Source of the DNA: Winogradskya consettensis
Lineage (GTDB): Bacteria; Actinomycetota; Actinomycetes; Mycobacteriales; Micromonosporaceae
Length of the DNA: 64,000 bases
Assembly: GCF_018332715.1 (NCBI RefSeq)
Contig: NZ_BOQP01000006.1
Location: 248,001 to 312,000 of the forward strand
Reading direction: 5' to 3'
A model generated the notes under the pieces. That model saw nothing but the letters and a program-made list of their open reading frames with translations, was not told where the DNA came from and did no database searches. The position numbers and the translations under genes were made by a program. This document shows positions 40,848 through 49,621 of this stretch, piece by piece (the first letter of the stretch is position 1; each line of letters starts with the position of its first letter).

Positions 40848-42329
40848 TTATCCCACTGTCGCGGTGATGGTGTGCCAGCCGGTAGCGCCGTCGGGGAACG
40901 GCGTGACGCGTTGTTCCGGCTGGATCGCGCCCGTCCCGTCGGTGGCGCGGACCGAGAGGGTGTGCGGGCCGGCCGTGGCCTGCCAGGCATAACGCCATTG
41001 GACCCAGGTGTCCGAGGACGGCACCGGGAGCAGATCGGCCTTCTCCCATTGGCGGTCGTCGACACGTACCTCGACGTTGCGAATGCCCCGGCCCTGTGCC
41101 CAGGCGACACCGGCGACGGTCACCTTGCCGGCCTGGATGTCGGCGAACGGCTTCGGCTTGTCGATGCGTGAGGCGGTCTTCACCGGGCCCTCGGCACCCC
41201 AGCCGCGCTGCACCCAGTAGGCGTCGTAGTCCGCGAACGTCGTGAGTTCAAGCTCGGTGATCCACTTGCAGGCGCCGGCATAGCCGTACAGGCCCGGGGT
41301 GAGCATCCGGACGGGGAAGCCGTGCTCGAGCGGCAGCGGTTCGCCGTTCATGCCGACCACGAGCATCGCGTCGCGGCCGTCGTTGACGGTGGCGACCGGC
41401 GTGCCGATGGTCATGCCTTCGATAGAGCGGGCCACCAGCTGGTCGGCTGCCGGGTCGACACCCAGCTCGGCCAGCAGCGGCGCGAGCGGTACGCCCAGCC
41501 ACCGAGCCGTACCCACATAGGGCCCGCCGACCTCGTTGGACACGCAGTTCAGGGTGATGTCCCGCTCGATCAGCGGGCGTTTGAGCAGGTCGTCGAAGCT
41601 GAGGGAGACCTCCTTGCCGACCATGCCGTGGATCCGCAGCTTCCACGTGGACACGTCGATGCGCGGCACGGTGAGCGCGGTGTCCACCCGGTAGAGCTTG
41701 TCGGAGTAGAACCCGGGGTCGATTCCGGTGGGCAGCGGTTTCGCCGGATCAGCCGCCGCGGGCAGGGAGATGGCCTCGCGTGACTTGGTGATCGCGCCAC
41801 CGCGGACCCGTTTGACCGTCTCAGCGGCGCCGCCGGCGATCAGCGCGCCACCGCTGATCACGATTGCGGCGCGCAGGAACTTGCGCCGGTCGATGACGAC
41901 TTCGCGGGACGGCCGGGAGAGGCGGTAGAGCAGGAGACCGGCGATCGCCGCGCCGAAGAGGGAGGGGACCGCGTCGTAGAGCTCGGCCGCGGGGCGGGCC
42001 AGGGCTGCTGCCGCGCCGGCGATGCCGAAGATCGCGGCTCCCGCGATGCCGGTCCAGCGCCGGCGGAAGCTCAGGATGCCGACCGTGGCGGTGAAGAGCA
42101 CGAGGACCAGGGCGATCGTACCGAGCAGGACAGGTTTGTCGTTGGTGCCGAGCGTGCGTACCGCGAATTCCTTGACCGGGGTCGGCGCCGCGTCGATGAC
42201 CGCTCCGCCGACTGCGACCAGCGGTCCGGCTGCCGGCCGGGTGGCCGCCGCGAGCAGTTCCGCAGCGGCCACCCCGAGGGCGGCGGAAAGTACGCCGATC
42301 AGCGCCGGTTTTCCCGTGCGCTGCAGCAT
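40848..42329 (-). CDS. Membrane-anchored molybdopterin-dependent oxidoreductase (sulfite oxidase family)
   Basis: 493 aa. The N-terminal third has four hydrophobic spans, then a segment with DRRKFLRAAIVISGG that resembles a Tat-type RR motif at an internal position. The catalytic domain (about 200-400) contains the molybdenum-ligating Cys in TLNCVSNEVGG, followed by an Ig-like Mo-co dimerisation domain. Predicted to work at the outer face of the membrane; electron partner and substrate are not identifiable. It starts 2 nt after the fasciclin gene, so they share a message controlled by the SigK-type promoter at 43012-43038. Confidence 0.92.
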   Translation of the reverse strand: MLQRTGKPALIGVLSAALGVAAAELLAAATRPAAGPLVAVGGAVIDAAPTPVKEFAVRTLGTNDKPVLLGTIALVLVLFTATVGILSFRRRWTGIAGAAIFGIAGAAAALARPAAELYDAVPSLFGAAIAGLLLYRLSRPSREVVIDRRKFLRAAIVISGGALIAGGAAETVKRVRGGAITKSREAISLPAAADPAKPLPTGIDPGFYSDKLYRVDTALTVPRIDVSTWKLRIHGMVGKEVSLSFDDLLKRPLIERDITLNCVSNEVGGPYVGTARWLGVPLAPLLAELGVDPAADQLVARSIEGMTIGTPVATVNDGRDAMLVVGMNGEPLPLEHGFPVRMLTPGLYGYAGACKWITELELTTFADYDAYWVQRGWGAEGPVKTASRIDKPKPFADIQAGKVTVAGVAWAQGRGIRNVEVRVDDRQWEKADLLPVPSSDTWVQWRYAWQATAGPHTLSVRATDGTGAIQPEQRVTPFPDGATGWHTITATVG

Positions 42330-42331
42330 GG

Positions 42332-42973
42332 TCAGCTCTTCGGCATCAGAACGGAGTCGATGATGTAGACGGTCGCGTTCGCCGTCTGCACGTTGCCACA
42401 GACCACGGAGGCGTCGTCGACCTTGAAGTCGGTGCCGCTGCCGGTGACCGTGACGGTGTCACCCTCGAGGGTCTTGTGCGTGCCCGCCAGCTCGGCCGGG
42501 GTGAGCTTGCCGGCCACCACGTGGTAGGTCAGCACGCTGGTCAGGGTCTTCTTGTCGGCGAGGACCTTGTCCAGGTCGGCCTTCGGGATCTTGGCGAACG
42601 CCGAGTTGGCCGGGGCGAAGACGGTGAGCGCGTCGGCGGTGTTGAGCGTGTCCACCAGGCCGGCCTTCTTGACCGCGGTGACCAGCGTCGACAGCACCGG
42701 GTTGCCCGAGGCGGCGGTCGCGACCGGCACCTGCGCCATGGAGGCGAAGCTACCCGGGTCGGTGGAGTCGGTCGGAACGGCCGAACACCCGTCGCCGAAG
42801 TTGACCATGCTGTCCGACGCCGCGGAGGCGGACGCCATCGGGGCAGCGGAGGTCGACATGGGCGTCGCCGCCGAGCCGGACTCTGTGGAGTCGTCCGAGT
42901 CGCTGCCACATGCGGCGAGCGAAACGGTGAACAGTGCGGCTGCGGCGACGGCGGCGAACTTGGTGCTGCGCAT
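42332..42973 (-). CDS. Fasciclin-domain lipoprotein (Mpt83/Mpt70-like)
   Basis: 213 aa. Lipoprotein signal with lipobox SLAAC (Cys about 22) and an acidic Ser-rich linker. The FAS1 domain is clear: SGNPVLSTLVTAVKKAGLVDTLN with TVFAPANSAFAKIP, and YHVVAGKLTP. FAS1 proteins bind surface or matrix ligands. In Mycobacterium tuberculosis the FAS1 proteins Mpt70 and Mpt83 are the main SigK targets, and this gene has a SigK-type promoter 38 bp before its ATG, directly downstream of the sigK-rskA pair. Confidence 0.93.
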   Translation of the reverse strand: MRSTKFAAVAAAALFTVSLAACGSDSDDSTESGSAATPMSTSAAPMASASAASDSMVNFGDGCSAVPTDSTDPGSFASMAQVPVATAASGNPVLSTLVTAVKKAGLVDTLNTADALTVFAPANSAFAKIPKADLDKVLADKKTLTSVLTYHVVAGKLTPAELAGTHKTLEGDTVTVTGSGTDFKVDDASVVCGNVQTANATVYIIDSVLMPKS

Positions 42974-43011
42974 TTTGTACCCCTCAGTTGTGATTTCTTC
43001 CTACACAACTG

Positions 43012-43038
43012 ATTCGGACCGGATCGGGTACCGGATGG
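43012..43038 (-). promoter_or_regulatory. SigK-type promoter of the fasciclin-molybdoenzyme operon
   Basis: On the minus strand: -35 CCATCC (43038-43033), a 15-bp spacer, -10 CCGAAT (43017-43012), 38 bp before the start codon. Same boxes and spacing as the promoter in front of sigK. The mycobacterial SigK consensus is CCATCC and CCGAAT. Confidence 0.8.
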
Positions 43039-43040
43039 GC

Positions 43041-43787
43041 CTATGTCAGAGAAACTTTGGCGAACAGCGGCGCCGTGGGCACCTTCGAGCCGCCGGCCGG
43101 CTCCAGAGTCACGCCGAGACCGTCGTTGCCGGGCAGGCCATCGACGACCTGGACCGCAGAGCCCTCCCCTGCCGCCAGCACCCCGGCATCGGTCGCCGTG
43201 TCCCCGCGGAGCGACCAGAGCTGGAACGCCTGGTCGGACTGGGGTGCCGAGTCGGCGCCCAGCGCGACCACCGAGGCGTTCCTGGTCGCTGACGAGGCCA
43301 CGGTCACCTTGCCGCCGCCCCGCATCGGGGACGTCCGCACGACGAGGTCCGGCGAGGCGAGGATCGACTGGATGCGCTCCTGACGGAGCTCCGCGGCCGA
43401 GGCGATCGCGCTCTGGTCGCGTACCCGCTGATCCTGGATCGCAAAAACGGTCGTGCCCGTGCCGGCTGCCAGGACCACCGCGGCGGCCGCGGCCAGCGTC
43501 CACCGCTGCGTGCGGGAACCGCGAAGCTTGCGCTCCGGCTTGATGGTCTCGGGCGGTGGCAGCTGACGGGTACGCCCGACCGCGGCCATCACGCTCGACT
43601 TCAGCTGCGGCGGCGGCACCGACCACGTGCTGTCCGCCATCCGGGCCGAGGTCTCCCGCAGCTCGTCGAGCTCGGTACGACACGACGGGCACTCCCCGAC
43701 GTGCCGTTCGAAAGCGGCCCGTTCGAGGTCGTCAACCGCGTCCAGCACATAGGCGCCGACCAGCGAATGAACATCTGTTGGGGTCAT
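43041..43787 (-). CDS. rskA: RskA-family anti-sigma factor
   Basis: 248 aa. A zinc-anti-sigma N-terminus with HVGECPSC, then a single transmembrane helix (about residues 97-118, from WTLAAAAAVVLAAG) and an extracytoplasmic RskA domain (to the C-terminus, with VLAAGEGSAVQVVDGLPG). It holds SigK inactive at the membrane until regulated proteolysis. Its ATG overlaps the sigma factor stop by four bases. Type I topology with the RskA domain outside fits the mycobacterial counterpart. Confidence 0.93.
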   Translation of the reverse strand: MTPTDVHSLVGAYVLDAVDDLERAAFERHVGECPSCRTELDELRETSARMADSTWSVPPPQLKSSVMAAVGRTRQLPPPETIKPERKLRGSRTQRWTLAAAAAVVLAAGTGTTVFAIQDQRVRDQSAIASAAELRQERIQSILASPDLVVRTSPMRGGGKVTVASSATRNASVVALGADSAPQSDQAFQLWSLRGDTATDAGVLAAGEGSAVQVVDGLPGNDGLGVTLEPAGGSKVPTAPLFAKVSLT

Positions 43788-44392
43788 GCCGTCACCTCCA
43801 CACCCAGGCAGTCACGCAGCCGGATCAAGCCGTCGCGCATCCGGGTCTTCACCGTGGGCAGCGGCGCGTTGAGCAGTTCGGCCACCTCGCGGTACGAGTG
43901 GCCCTGGTAATAAGCGAGTGTCACGGCCTGCCGTTGCAGCTCGGTCAGGTCGTCCATGCAGCGCCGGACCTGCTGGCGCTCCAGTCGGCCGGAAACCTCG
44001 TCGGCGACCTCGTCATAGGGGGTATCGACGGAGGCGGCGCCGACTTTCAGGGTCCGGTCGGCCGCGGACTGCTCGGAGCGGACCCGGTCGACCGCGCGCC
44101 GGTGCGCGATCGTGAAGACCCAGGCCGTCGCAGAACCGCGGGCAGCGTCGAATCGCGCCGCCGTGCGCCACACCTCGACCAGAACCTCCTGGGCGACCTC
44201 CTCGGCCTGCGCCGGGTCCCGCAGGACCCGCCGGATCAGGCCGTACACGCGCGGCGCCACCAGGTCGTACAGTTTCGTGAACGCGGCTTCGTCGCCGCGC
44301 GCCACGGCCCGCAACAGGTCACCGACGTCGGTCGGGGGCGCTGGGACAGCGGACAGATGATCCGGCCTCCGCGCCGTTCCGTGGTCCGTCAT
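43784..44392 (-). CDS. sigK: ECF RNA polymerase sigma factor, SigK-like
   Basis: 202 aa from ATG 44392 (GAGGCGGAG upstream; the in-frame ATG at 44422 has no binding site and lies close to the -10). Region 2 is LYDLVAPRVYGLIRRVLRD with AEEVAQEVLVEVWR; region 4 is LTELQRQAVTLAYYQGHSYREVA with TVKTRMRDGL. Paired with RskA, and its own promoter matches the SigK consensus, so it is probably autoregulated. Symbol by analogy; the order sigK-rskA-fasciclin-molybdoenzyme supports it. Confidence 0.88.
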   Translation of the reverse strand: MTDHGTARRPDHLSAVPAPPTDVGDLLRAVARGDEAAFTKLYDLVAPRVYGLIRRVLRDPAQAEEVAQEVLVEVWRTAARFDAARGSATAWVFTIAHRRAVDRVRSEQSAADRTLKVGAASVDTPYDEVADEVSGRLERQQVRRCMDDLTELQRQAVTLAYYQGHSYREVAELLNAPLPTVKTRMRDGLIRLRDCLGVEVTA

Positions 44393-44431
44393 CGGCTCCG
44401 CCTCTCGGTCATCCATGGGCATTCAACGCTG

Positions 44432-44458
44432 ATTCGGCGCAACCGGCTACGTGGATGG
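44432..44458 (-). promoter_or_regulatory. SigK-type autoregulatory promoter of sigK-rskA
   Basis: Minus strand: -35 CCATCC (44458-44453), 15-bp spacer, -10 CCGAAT (44437-44432), 39 bp before the sigK ATG. It shares the 9-mer CCGAATCAG with the fasciclin promoter. Confidence 0.8.
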
Positions 44459-44528
44459 GTCGTTTCCGCGTACAACCTGATCGGGAAGGCCCGCGTCTAC
44501 TGGTCGGACGAGCCGACAGGAGTGCTTG

Positions 44529-45044
44529 ATGGCGGACGGATCGGAAGCGGAGTACGTCGCTTACGTGAGCGGGCGGATACCCGCGTTGCGACGGCTGGCG
44601 TACCTGCTCTGCGGGAATGATCACCAGGCCGACGACCTGGTACAGGAGACGATAACCAAGATTTTCGTACGCTGGCCGCAGGTCCGCAAAGCCGAGAATA
44701 TCGATAACTATGTCCACACGATCCTGGTGCGGACCTTCCTGGACGACCGCCGCCGTGGCTGGTGGAAGGTGCTGCTGGGCACCTCGCCGGAGCGTGCGGC
44801 GCCGGCCGGGGCCGCTGTCGAGGATCGCGAAGTGCTCCGCGCGGCGCTGGCCCAGGTGCCCCCTCGCCAGCAGGCAGTGCTGGTGCTGCGGTTCCTGGAC
44901 GACCGGCCGGTAGCCGAGGTGGCCGAGATCATGGGCTGCAGCCAGGGCACGGTGAAGAGCCAGACCGCGCACGGACTCGCGGCGCTGCGGCGCATCCTCG
45001 GCGACCAGTACGCCGGCACTTTCACGTACGGGGAGGCCCGATGA
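44529..45044 (+). CDS. ECF sigma factor, SigE-family (Micromonosporaceae/Streptomyces type)
   Basis: 171 aa from ATG 44529 with AGGAG 7-8 nt upstream. Region 2: RRLAYLLCGNDHQADDLVQETITKIFVRW; region 4: VPPRQQAVLVLRFLDDRPVAEVAEIMGCSQGTVKS. Characteristic of the abundant SigE-family sigma-70 factors of actinomycetes. Its stop overlaps the start of the next gene (ATGA), which encodes a membrane-anchored protein that may be its regulator. Divergent from sigK with 136 bp between start codons. Confidence 0.93.
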   Translation: MADGSEAEYVAYVSGRIPALRRLAYLLCGNDHQADDLVQETITKIFVRWPQVRKAENIDNYVHTILVRTFLDDRRRGWWKVLLGTSPERAAPAGAAVEDREVLRAALAQVPPRQQAVLVLRFLDDRPVAEVAEIMGCSQGTVKSQTAHGLAALRRILGDQYAGTFTYGEAR

Positions 45045-46111
45045 GCGACAACGACATCCGACTGCTGCAGCGCCTCGCGGGCGAGCCGGCCGGCCCGGGC
45101 CGTGTCGACGTGCGGCAGGCCGTCAGCGAGGGGCGGCGCAGGCTGCGGCGCCGCAAGCTGGCCGCCGGGGCAGCACTGGCAGTGCTGGTCGCAGCGGTTC
45201 CGGTCAGCGCGGCCGTCTGGTCGCGGCCCGCCCCCAGCGCCCCCGCTTCCCGGCCGGACAGTTGCGAGCCCGGGGTGAAGCTGCCCATGCCGGTCGGCAG
45301 CAAGAAGTCTTTTGTCGTGGCCGGGGACCGGTCGGCACGGTATCTGGCCGGCGAGATCGACGGCCGTGCGGCGCTCTGGCACGACGGCACCCTGGAAGTG
45401 GTGGCCGAGCCGGGTGGCCCGACCCGGTTCACCGCGGTGAATTCTGCCGGCCTCGCGGTCGGCGTCGGCAAGGGCAAAGCCTGGACGTACGCCGCCGGCA
45501 CGTTCACCCAGCTCGCCTCCCCCACCGCCGCCCTGGCCACGGCAGTGAGCGAGAACGGCATCGTCGTCGGCGCCCGGGAACAGGACAACAAGGTCGTACC
45601 GGCCGTCTGGGACTCGATCGAGGCGACCGCCCGTGACCTCCCGACCCGCAACGGCGAATCCGGCCAGGCCGTCTGGGTCTCCGACGAGGGCATCGTCCTC
45701 GGCCTGATCCGCGGGACGTATTACCGATGGGGACCGAGTGCGGGCTATACCAACGAGATCGACCTCGACGGCGAGAAGAACCTGTCCCTGGACACGGCGG
45801 TCACCAACGGCCAGATGATCGCCGGGAGCGTCACCGTGAACGGCAAGGAGGCCGGCATCCGCGCCTATCTGCTCTCCGACGCGCAGCGGCTCCCGGACGA
45901 CGTGATGGAGCCCACGGCGATCAACTCCCGGAACTGGATCGCCGGGAGCGATCCGCTCGCCGGCGGCGCGAAACTCCTGGTGGGCGACACCCTGATCGCC
46001 GTGCCGGGCGGGGGCCGGGCCGTCATCACGGCCATCGCCACCGACGGCGGGACCCTCGGCGGCTATGACGGTGAGGCCGCGACCACGTGGAGGTGTCAGA
46101 TCACAGGGTGA
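45041..46111 (+). CDS. Membrane-anchored protein with HAF-like repeats, probable partner of the sigma factor
   Basis: 356 aa. A basic N-terminal cytosolic segment (residues 1-38, EGRRRLRRRK), one transmembrane helix (about 39-60), then an extracytoplasmic region with four or more repeats of the type AVNSAGLAVGVG, AVSENGIVVGARE, AVTNGQMIAGS and AINSRNWIAGS, as in HAF/beta-propeller repeats. Many SigE-family sigma factors are followed by such TM proteins, so an anti-sigma or sensing role is plausible. No zinc anti-sigma motif is visible. Confidence 0.72.
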   Translation: MSDNDIRLLQRLAGEPAGPGRVDVRQAVSEGRRRLRRRKLAAGAALAVLVAAVPVSAAVWSRPAPSAPASRPDSCEPGVKLPMPVGSKKSFVVAGDRSARYLAGEIDGRAALWHDGTLEVVAEPGGPTRFTAVNSAGLAVGVGKGKAWTYAAGTFTQLASPTAALATAVSENGIVVGAREQDNKVVPAVWDSIEATARDLPTRNGESGQAVWVSDEGIVLGLIRGTYYRWGPSAGYTNEIDLDGEKNLSLDTAVTNGQMIAGSVTVNGKEAGIRAYLLSDAQRLPDDVMEPTAINSRNWIAGSDPLAGGAKLLVGDTLIAVPGGGRAVITAIATDGGTLGGYDGEAATTWRCQITG

Positions 46112-46994
46112 TCGTGCGGCCCGTGGTGATCGACTCGGCGGCGGCGTTCAGGATCCTGACGACCTGGGCGCCGAAACCGAGGTCGAGCGGCGAGGACTCG
46201 CCGCCGGCCGCCGCGCTGATCAGCGAGTCGACCGCCCGGCCGAACGCCTCGACCGGCTCCCACGGCACCGGCGGCACGGGGGCCACACCGGACTCGCCGT
46301 AGAACGCGGCGTCCTCGCGCTCGAGCTTGGGCGGGGCGTCGACCGACAGGGTCAGCGTGGTGATCGTGCCGCCGGTGTGGCGCAGCAGCACGTGGGTCAT
46401 GTCCCGATTGCCGGCGAGCGCGGTCACCTGCTCGACCGGGCCGAGCACCGGCATGACCAGCGCGACCGCGTGCGGGCCGACGTCCCAGAGGCCACCGCTC
46501 TCCTTGCGCCACGCGGACTCACCGAACGGGTTGCCCTCGCCGTAGATCGAGCCGAGGTGGTCGACGCGGGCCTCGAGCCAGCCGCCGGTGGCCTGGACCG
46601 CGGTGAGGAACTCCTGGATCTGCGGCATGAACCGACGGGTGAAGAACACCACACCTTTCGCGTCGCTGGCAGCCGCGGCGGCAACGATCTCGTCGGCGGC
46701 CTCGGCGGTGAACGCGATCGGCTTGTCGAGCAGCAGGTGCTTGCCCGCGCGGGCGGCACGCAGGGCGATGTCCGCCTGCACGTCGGGCGGCAGGGCCACG
46801 GCGATGGCGTCCACGGCGGCGATCAGCGCGTCGATGTCCGAATACGGCTTGGCGGAGAACTGCTCGGCGAGCGCCGCGGCCTTCTGCGGGTTACGGCCCC
46901 ACACGCCGACGAACTCGACGTCGGGGTGGGCCGCCAGTGCGGGGGCGTGCGCCATGTGAGCCCAGGGCCCCGTACCGAAAAGTCCGAACCTCAT
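46101..46994 (-). CDS. Gfo/Idh/MocA-family NAD(P)-dependent oxidoreductase
   Basis: 297 aa. An N-terminal Rossmann fold with FGLFGTGPWAHMAHAPAL and the family's hallmark EKP-like motif as LLDKPIAF, in which the Lys is the catalytic base. The C-terminal alpha/beta domain carries GGLWDVGPHAVAL. Acts on a sugar or cyclitol; substrate unknown. ATG 46994. Its 3' end overlaps the converging gene's end by 11 nt. Confidence 0.92.
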   Translation of the reverse strand: MRFGLFGTGPWAHMAHAPALAAHPDVEFVGVWGRNPQKAAALAEQFSAKPYSDIDALIAAVDAIAVALPPDVQADIALRAARAGKHLLLDKPIAFTAEAADEIVAAAAASDAKGVVFFTRRFMPQIQEFLTAVQATGGWLEARVDHLGSIYGEGNPFGESAWRKESGGLWDVGPHAVALVMPVLGPVEQVTALAGNRDMTHVLLRHTGGTITTLTLSVDAPPKLEREDAAFYGESGVAPVPPVPWEPVEAFGRAVDSLISAAAGGESSPLDLGFGAQVVRILNAAAESITTGRTITL

Positions 46995-47072
46995 GGCCGT
47001 GCCGCCTTCCACGCGCTTGGATCACCCGGCCGAAAACTAACACGCCCCGCAGATCAGTACGCTGTGCCCGTG

Positions 47073-47438
47073 ATGAACGGCCCCCTCTCGCTCGCGACGA
47101 TCGTCGTGGCCCTGGTGCTGGGCGTCTGGTATGTGATCCGGTGCGCGCTGAACAAGGCACCGAGCAACACCGATCTCTGGTCGATGCTCGGTCTCGGCCT
47201 GCTGGTCGTCGTCCTCGTCGTGGTGGCGATCGTCGGGCTGTTCGGCCCCGACCGGCCCGCCGACTGGACGACCTTCGTCGGCTACCTGATCACCACCATC
47301 GCGTTCGCTCCGGTCGGGGTCTACCTCGCCCGGCTCGAGCCGACCCGCTGGGGCCTGCTCATCCTCGCCGTCGCGGCGTTGACGCTGCCGGTTCTCGTGC
47401 TGCGCCTGCAGCAGATCGCAGAGGTGACCAGTGGCTGA
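47073..47438 (+). CDS. Small integral membrane protein
   Basis: 121 aa from ATG 47073 (alternatively GTG 47070). Four hydrophobic helices, with charged residues only at the turns (RPADWTTF, ARLEPTRW). No recognisable family motif. It overlaps the next small membrane protein by 8 nt and heads an operon with it and the NarL-type two-component system. Confidence 0.75.
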   Translation: MNGPLSLATIVVALVLGVWYVIRCALNKAPSNTDLWSMLGLGLLVVVLVVVAIVGLFGPDRPADWTTFVGYLITTIAFAPVGVYLARLEPTRWGLLILAVAALTLPVLVLRLQQIAEVTSG

Positions 47439-47862
47439 CAACCCGACCCCCACCCCGGCAAGGCCCCGGGACGCTGCCATCGGCAGCGGTCTCGGCCGGG
47501 TCCTGCTGCTGGTCTACGGCATCTTCGCGCTCTCCGCGAGCGCCCGGGCGCTGGTGCAGATCAGCACCCACTTCTCCGAGGCGCCGCTGGCGTACCTGTT
47601 GTCGGGCTTCGCCGGGCTCGTCTACATCGCCGCCACCGTGGGGCTCGCGATCGGCGGCGAGCGCGGCCGCATCCTCGCGTTCGTCAGCTGCTCGATCGAG
47701 CTGCTCGGCGTGCTGGTGGTGGGCACGCTGAGCATCGCCGACGCGGTCGCCTTCCCCGACGACACCGTCTGGTCGCACTACGGCAGCGGATACGGCTACG
47801 TGCCGCTGGTGCTGCCCTTCATCGGGCTGTGGTGGCTGTGGCGAAACCGCCCCCGCCCCTAG
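47431..47862 (+). CDS. Small integral membrane protein, actinobacterial conserved
   Basis: 143 aa from GTG 47431. Four helices; the second half contains VGLAIGGERGRILAFVSCSIELLGVL, VGTLSIADAVAFPDDTVWSHYG and PLVLPFIGLWWLWR, a pattern of a conserved actinobacterial membrane protein of unknown role. The end overlaps the histidine kinase start, suggesting cotranscription. Confidence 0.82.
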   Translation: MADNPTPTPARPRDAAIGSGLGRVLLLVYGIFALSASARALVQISTHFSEAPLAYLLSGFAGLVYIAATVGLAIGGERGRILAFVSCSIELLGVLVVGTLSIADAVAFPDDTVWSHYGSGYGYVPLVLPFIGLWWLWRNRPRP

Positions 47863-48875
47863 TCCAGGACGGCCTGCTGGCCGTCGCTCTCGGTGCCGTC
47901 TCCTTCATCCCGGGTGTCTCCGCCGCCGGGATGACGCTCGGCGAACTGCCGCACCACGGCATCGACGCCCTCGCCGTCGTGCTGGCCGCGGCCCAGTGCC
48001 TGCCGCTCGTGCTGCGCCGCCGGTATCCCGCGACCGTGCTCGGCGTGGTCGCCGTCGCGTTCGCCCTGTACGACTCGATCGGCTACACCCCACTGGCCGC
48101 CAGCTGGGGACTGCTCCCGGCGCTCTACACCGCGGGCACCGTGCTGGGCCGGCGCTGGCAGATCGGCGCGGCGGTGGCATATCTGCCGTTCGTGGCGGTG
48201 CTGCGCGTGCGGGGGTCCCACGAGACCGCCCTCGAATACGTGACGTTCTTCGTGGTGCTCGCCGCGTGCTGGGGAGCCGGTGCCTGGGTGCGCCGCCGTC
48301 GCGCCGTCGACGCCGAGGCGGAGCGCGCCCGGATCGCCCGCGAGCTGCATGACGTCGTCACCCACCACGTGACCGCTATGGTCGTGCAGGCCGATGCCGC
48401 GCAGTACGTACCCGGCGCCGACCTTTCCGTGATCAGCGACACCGGCCGGCTCGCGCTGAAAGAGCTGCGGCACCTGCTGGACGTCCTGCACGCGGGCCCG
48501 GATCTGAAGATCGGTGAGTTGGTCGAGCGCGCGGTGAGCACCGGGCAGCCGGTGACGTTGCGCGAAGAGGGCTCGCCCGAGCTGCTCGCCTCCGGCGCTG
48601 AACTCGCGGCCTACCGGGTGGTCCAGGAAGGCCTGACCAACGCCATGAAGCACGCGCAGGGCCAGCCGACCAAGGTCAACGTCCGCTACGGCACGTCCGC
48701 CACCGAGATCGAGGTCCTCACCGACGGCCCGCCTGTCCAGCACAGCGGCGGCCACGGCCTCGACGGCCTGAAAGAACGGGTCTCGGTCTTCGGCGGCACG
48801 GTCACCTCGGGTGGTCGTCCCGCCGGTGGCTTCCGCCTGTACGCCCGCATCCCCGCGAAAGGCCCCCGCCGATGA
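47829..48875 (+). CDS. Two-component sensor histidine kinase, NarL/DesK-type (HisKA_3)
   Basis: 348 aa. About five N-terminal transmembrane helices, then RIARELHDVVTHHVTAMVVQA, where the phosphorylated His follows EL. The HATPase domain is short, with NAMKHAQGQPTKVNVR as N-box and GGHGLDGLKERVSVFGG as G-box. Start uncertain among GTGs at 47829, 47832 and 47838. Ends in a four-base overlap with the response regulator. Confidence 0.93.
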   Translation: MVAVAKPPPPLVQDGLLAVALGAVSFIPGVSAAGMTLGELPHHGIDALAVVLAAAQCLPLVLRRRYPATVLGVVAVAFALYDSIGYTPLAASWGLLPALYTAGTVLGRRWQIGAAVAYLPFVAVLRVRGSHETALEYVTFFVVLAACWGAGAWVRRRRAVDAEAERARIARELHDVVTHHVTAMVVQADAAQYVPGADLSVISDTGRLALKELRHLLDVLHAGPDLKIGELVERAVSTGQPVTLREEGSPELLASGAELAAYRVVQEGLTNAMKHAQGQPTKVNVRYGTSATEIEVLTDGPPVQHSGGHGLDGLKERVSVFGGTVTSGGRPAGGFRLYARIPAKGPRR

Positions 48876-49528
48876 TCCGCGTCGTGGTCTGCGACGACCA
48901 GGCCCTGATCCGCACCGGTTTCGTGGCGATCCTCGGCGCCCAGCCCGACATGGAGGTCGTCGGGGAGGCGTCGGACGGCCCGTCCGCGGTCGCCACGGCG
49001 CTGCGCCTGCAACCCGACGTCGTGGTGATGGACATCCAGATGCCCGGCCTCGACGGCATCGAGGCGACCCGCCAACTGGCCGGTCCGGGCGTCGGCAACC
49101 CGATGAAGGTGCTGGTGGTGACCACGTTCAACGTCGACTCGTACGTCTATGAGGCGTTGCGCGCCGGCGCCAGCGGCTTCCTGCTCAAGGACGCCCGTCC
49201 CCCCGAGCTGATCGGCGCGGTCCGGACAATCGCCGGCGGCGAGGCGTTGCTCGATCCCGCGGTGACGCGCCAGCTGGTCGGTCGCTTCGCGGCACGGGTA
49301 CGCCGTGACGAGGGCTCGGCGCTGACCGGTCTCACCCCACGCGAGCTGGAGGTCCTCAAGCTCATCGCCGCGGGCCAGTCCAACGCGGAGATCGCCGCCA
49401 CGCTCGTGATCAGCGCGGAGACGGTGAAAACGTACGTCTCCCGGATCCTGACAAAGCTGAACCTCCGCGACCGCGTGCAGGCTGTCGTCCTGGCGTACCG
49501 GACGGGTCTCGTCTCCGCCGATGGATGA
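48872..49528 (+). CDS. NarL/LuxR-family response regulator
   Basis: 218 aa. Receiver with CDDQ at residues 7-10, phosphoacceptor Asp in VVVMDIQMPGLDG and Lys in FLLKDARP. LuxR-type HTH: LTPRELEVLKLIAAGQSNAEIA and SAETVKTYVSRIL. Partner of the kinase immediately upstream (ATGA overlap). The closest DNA targets are probably the small membrane protein genes of the same operon. Confidence 0.95.
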   Translation: MIRVVVCDDQALIRTGFVAILGAQPDMEVVGEASDGPSAVATALRLQPDVVVMDIQMPGLDGIEATRQLAGPGVGNPMKVLVVTTFNVDSYVYEALRAGASGFLLKDARPPELIGAVRTIAGGEALLDPAVTRQLVGRFAARVRRDEGSALTGLTPRELEVLKLIAAGQSNAEIAATLVISAETVKTYVSRILTKLNLRDRVQAVVLAYRTGLVSADG

Positions 49529-49621
49529 CGCGGTTGGGTGACCATCCCCCGGCAGAGCTACCCCCGATCGTCCTCCCGCGGGCGATGAGAAGGACCCCGT
49601 CCGATCAATAGCGTCTACGCC

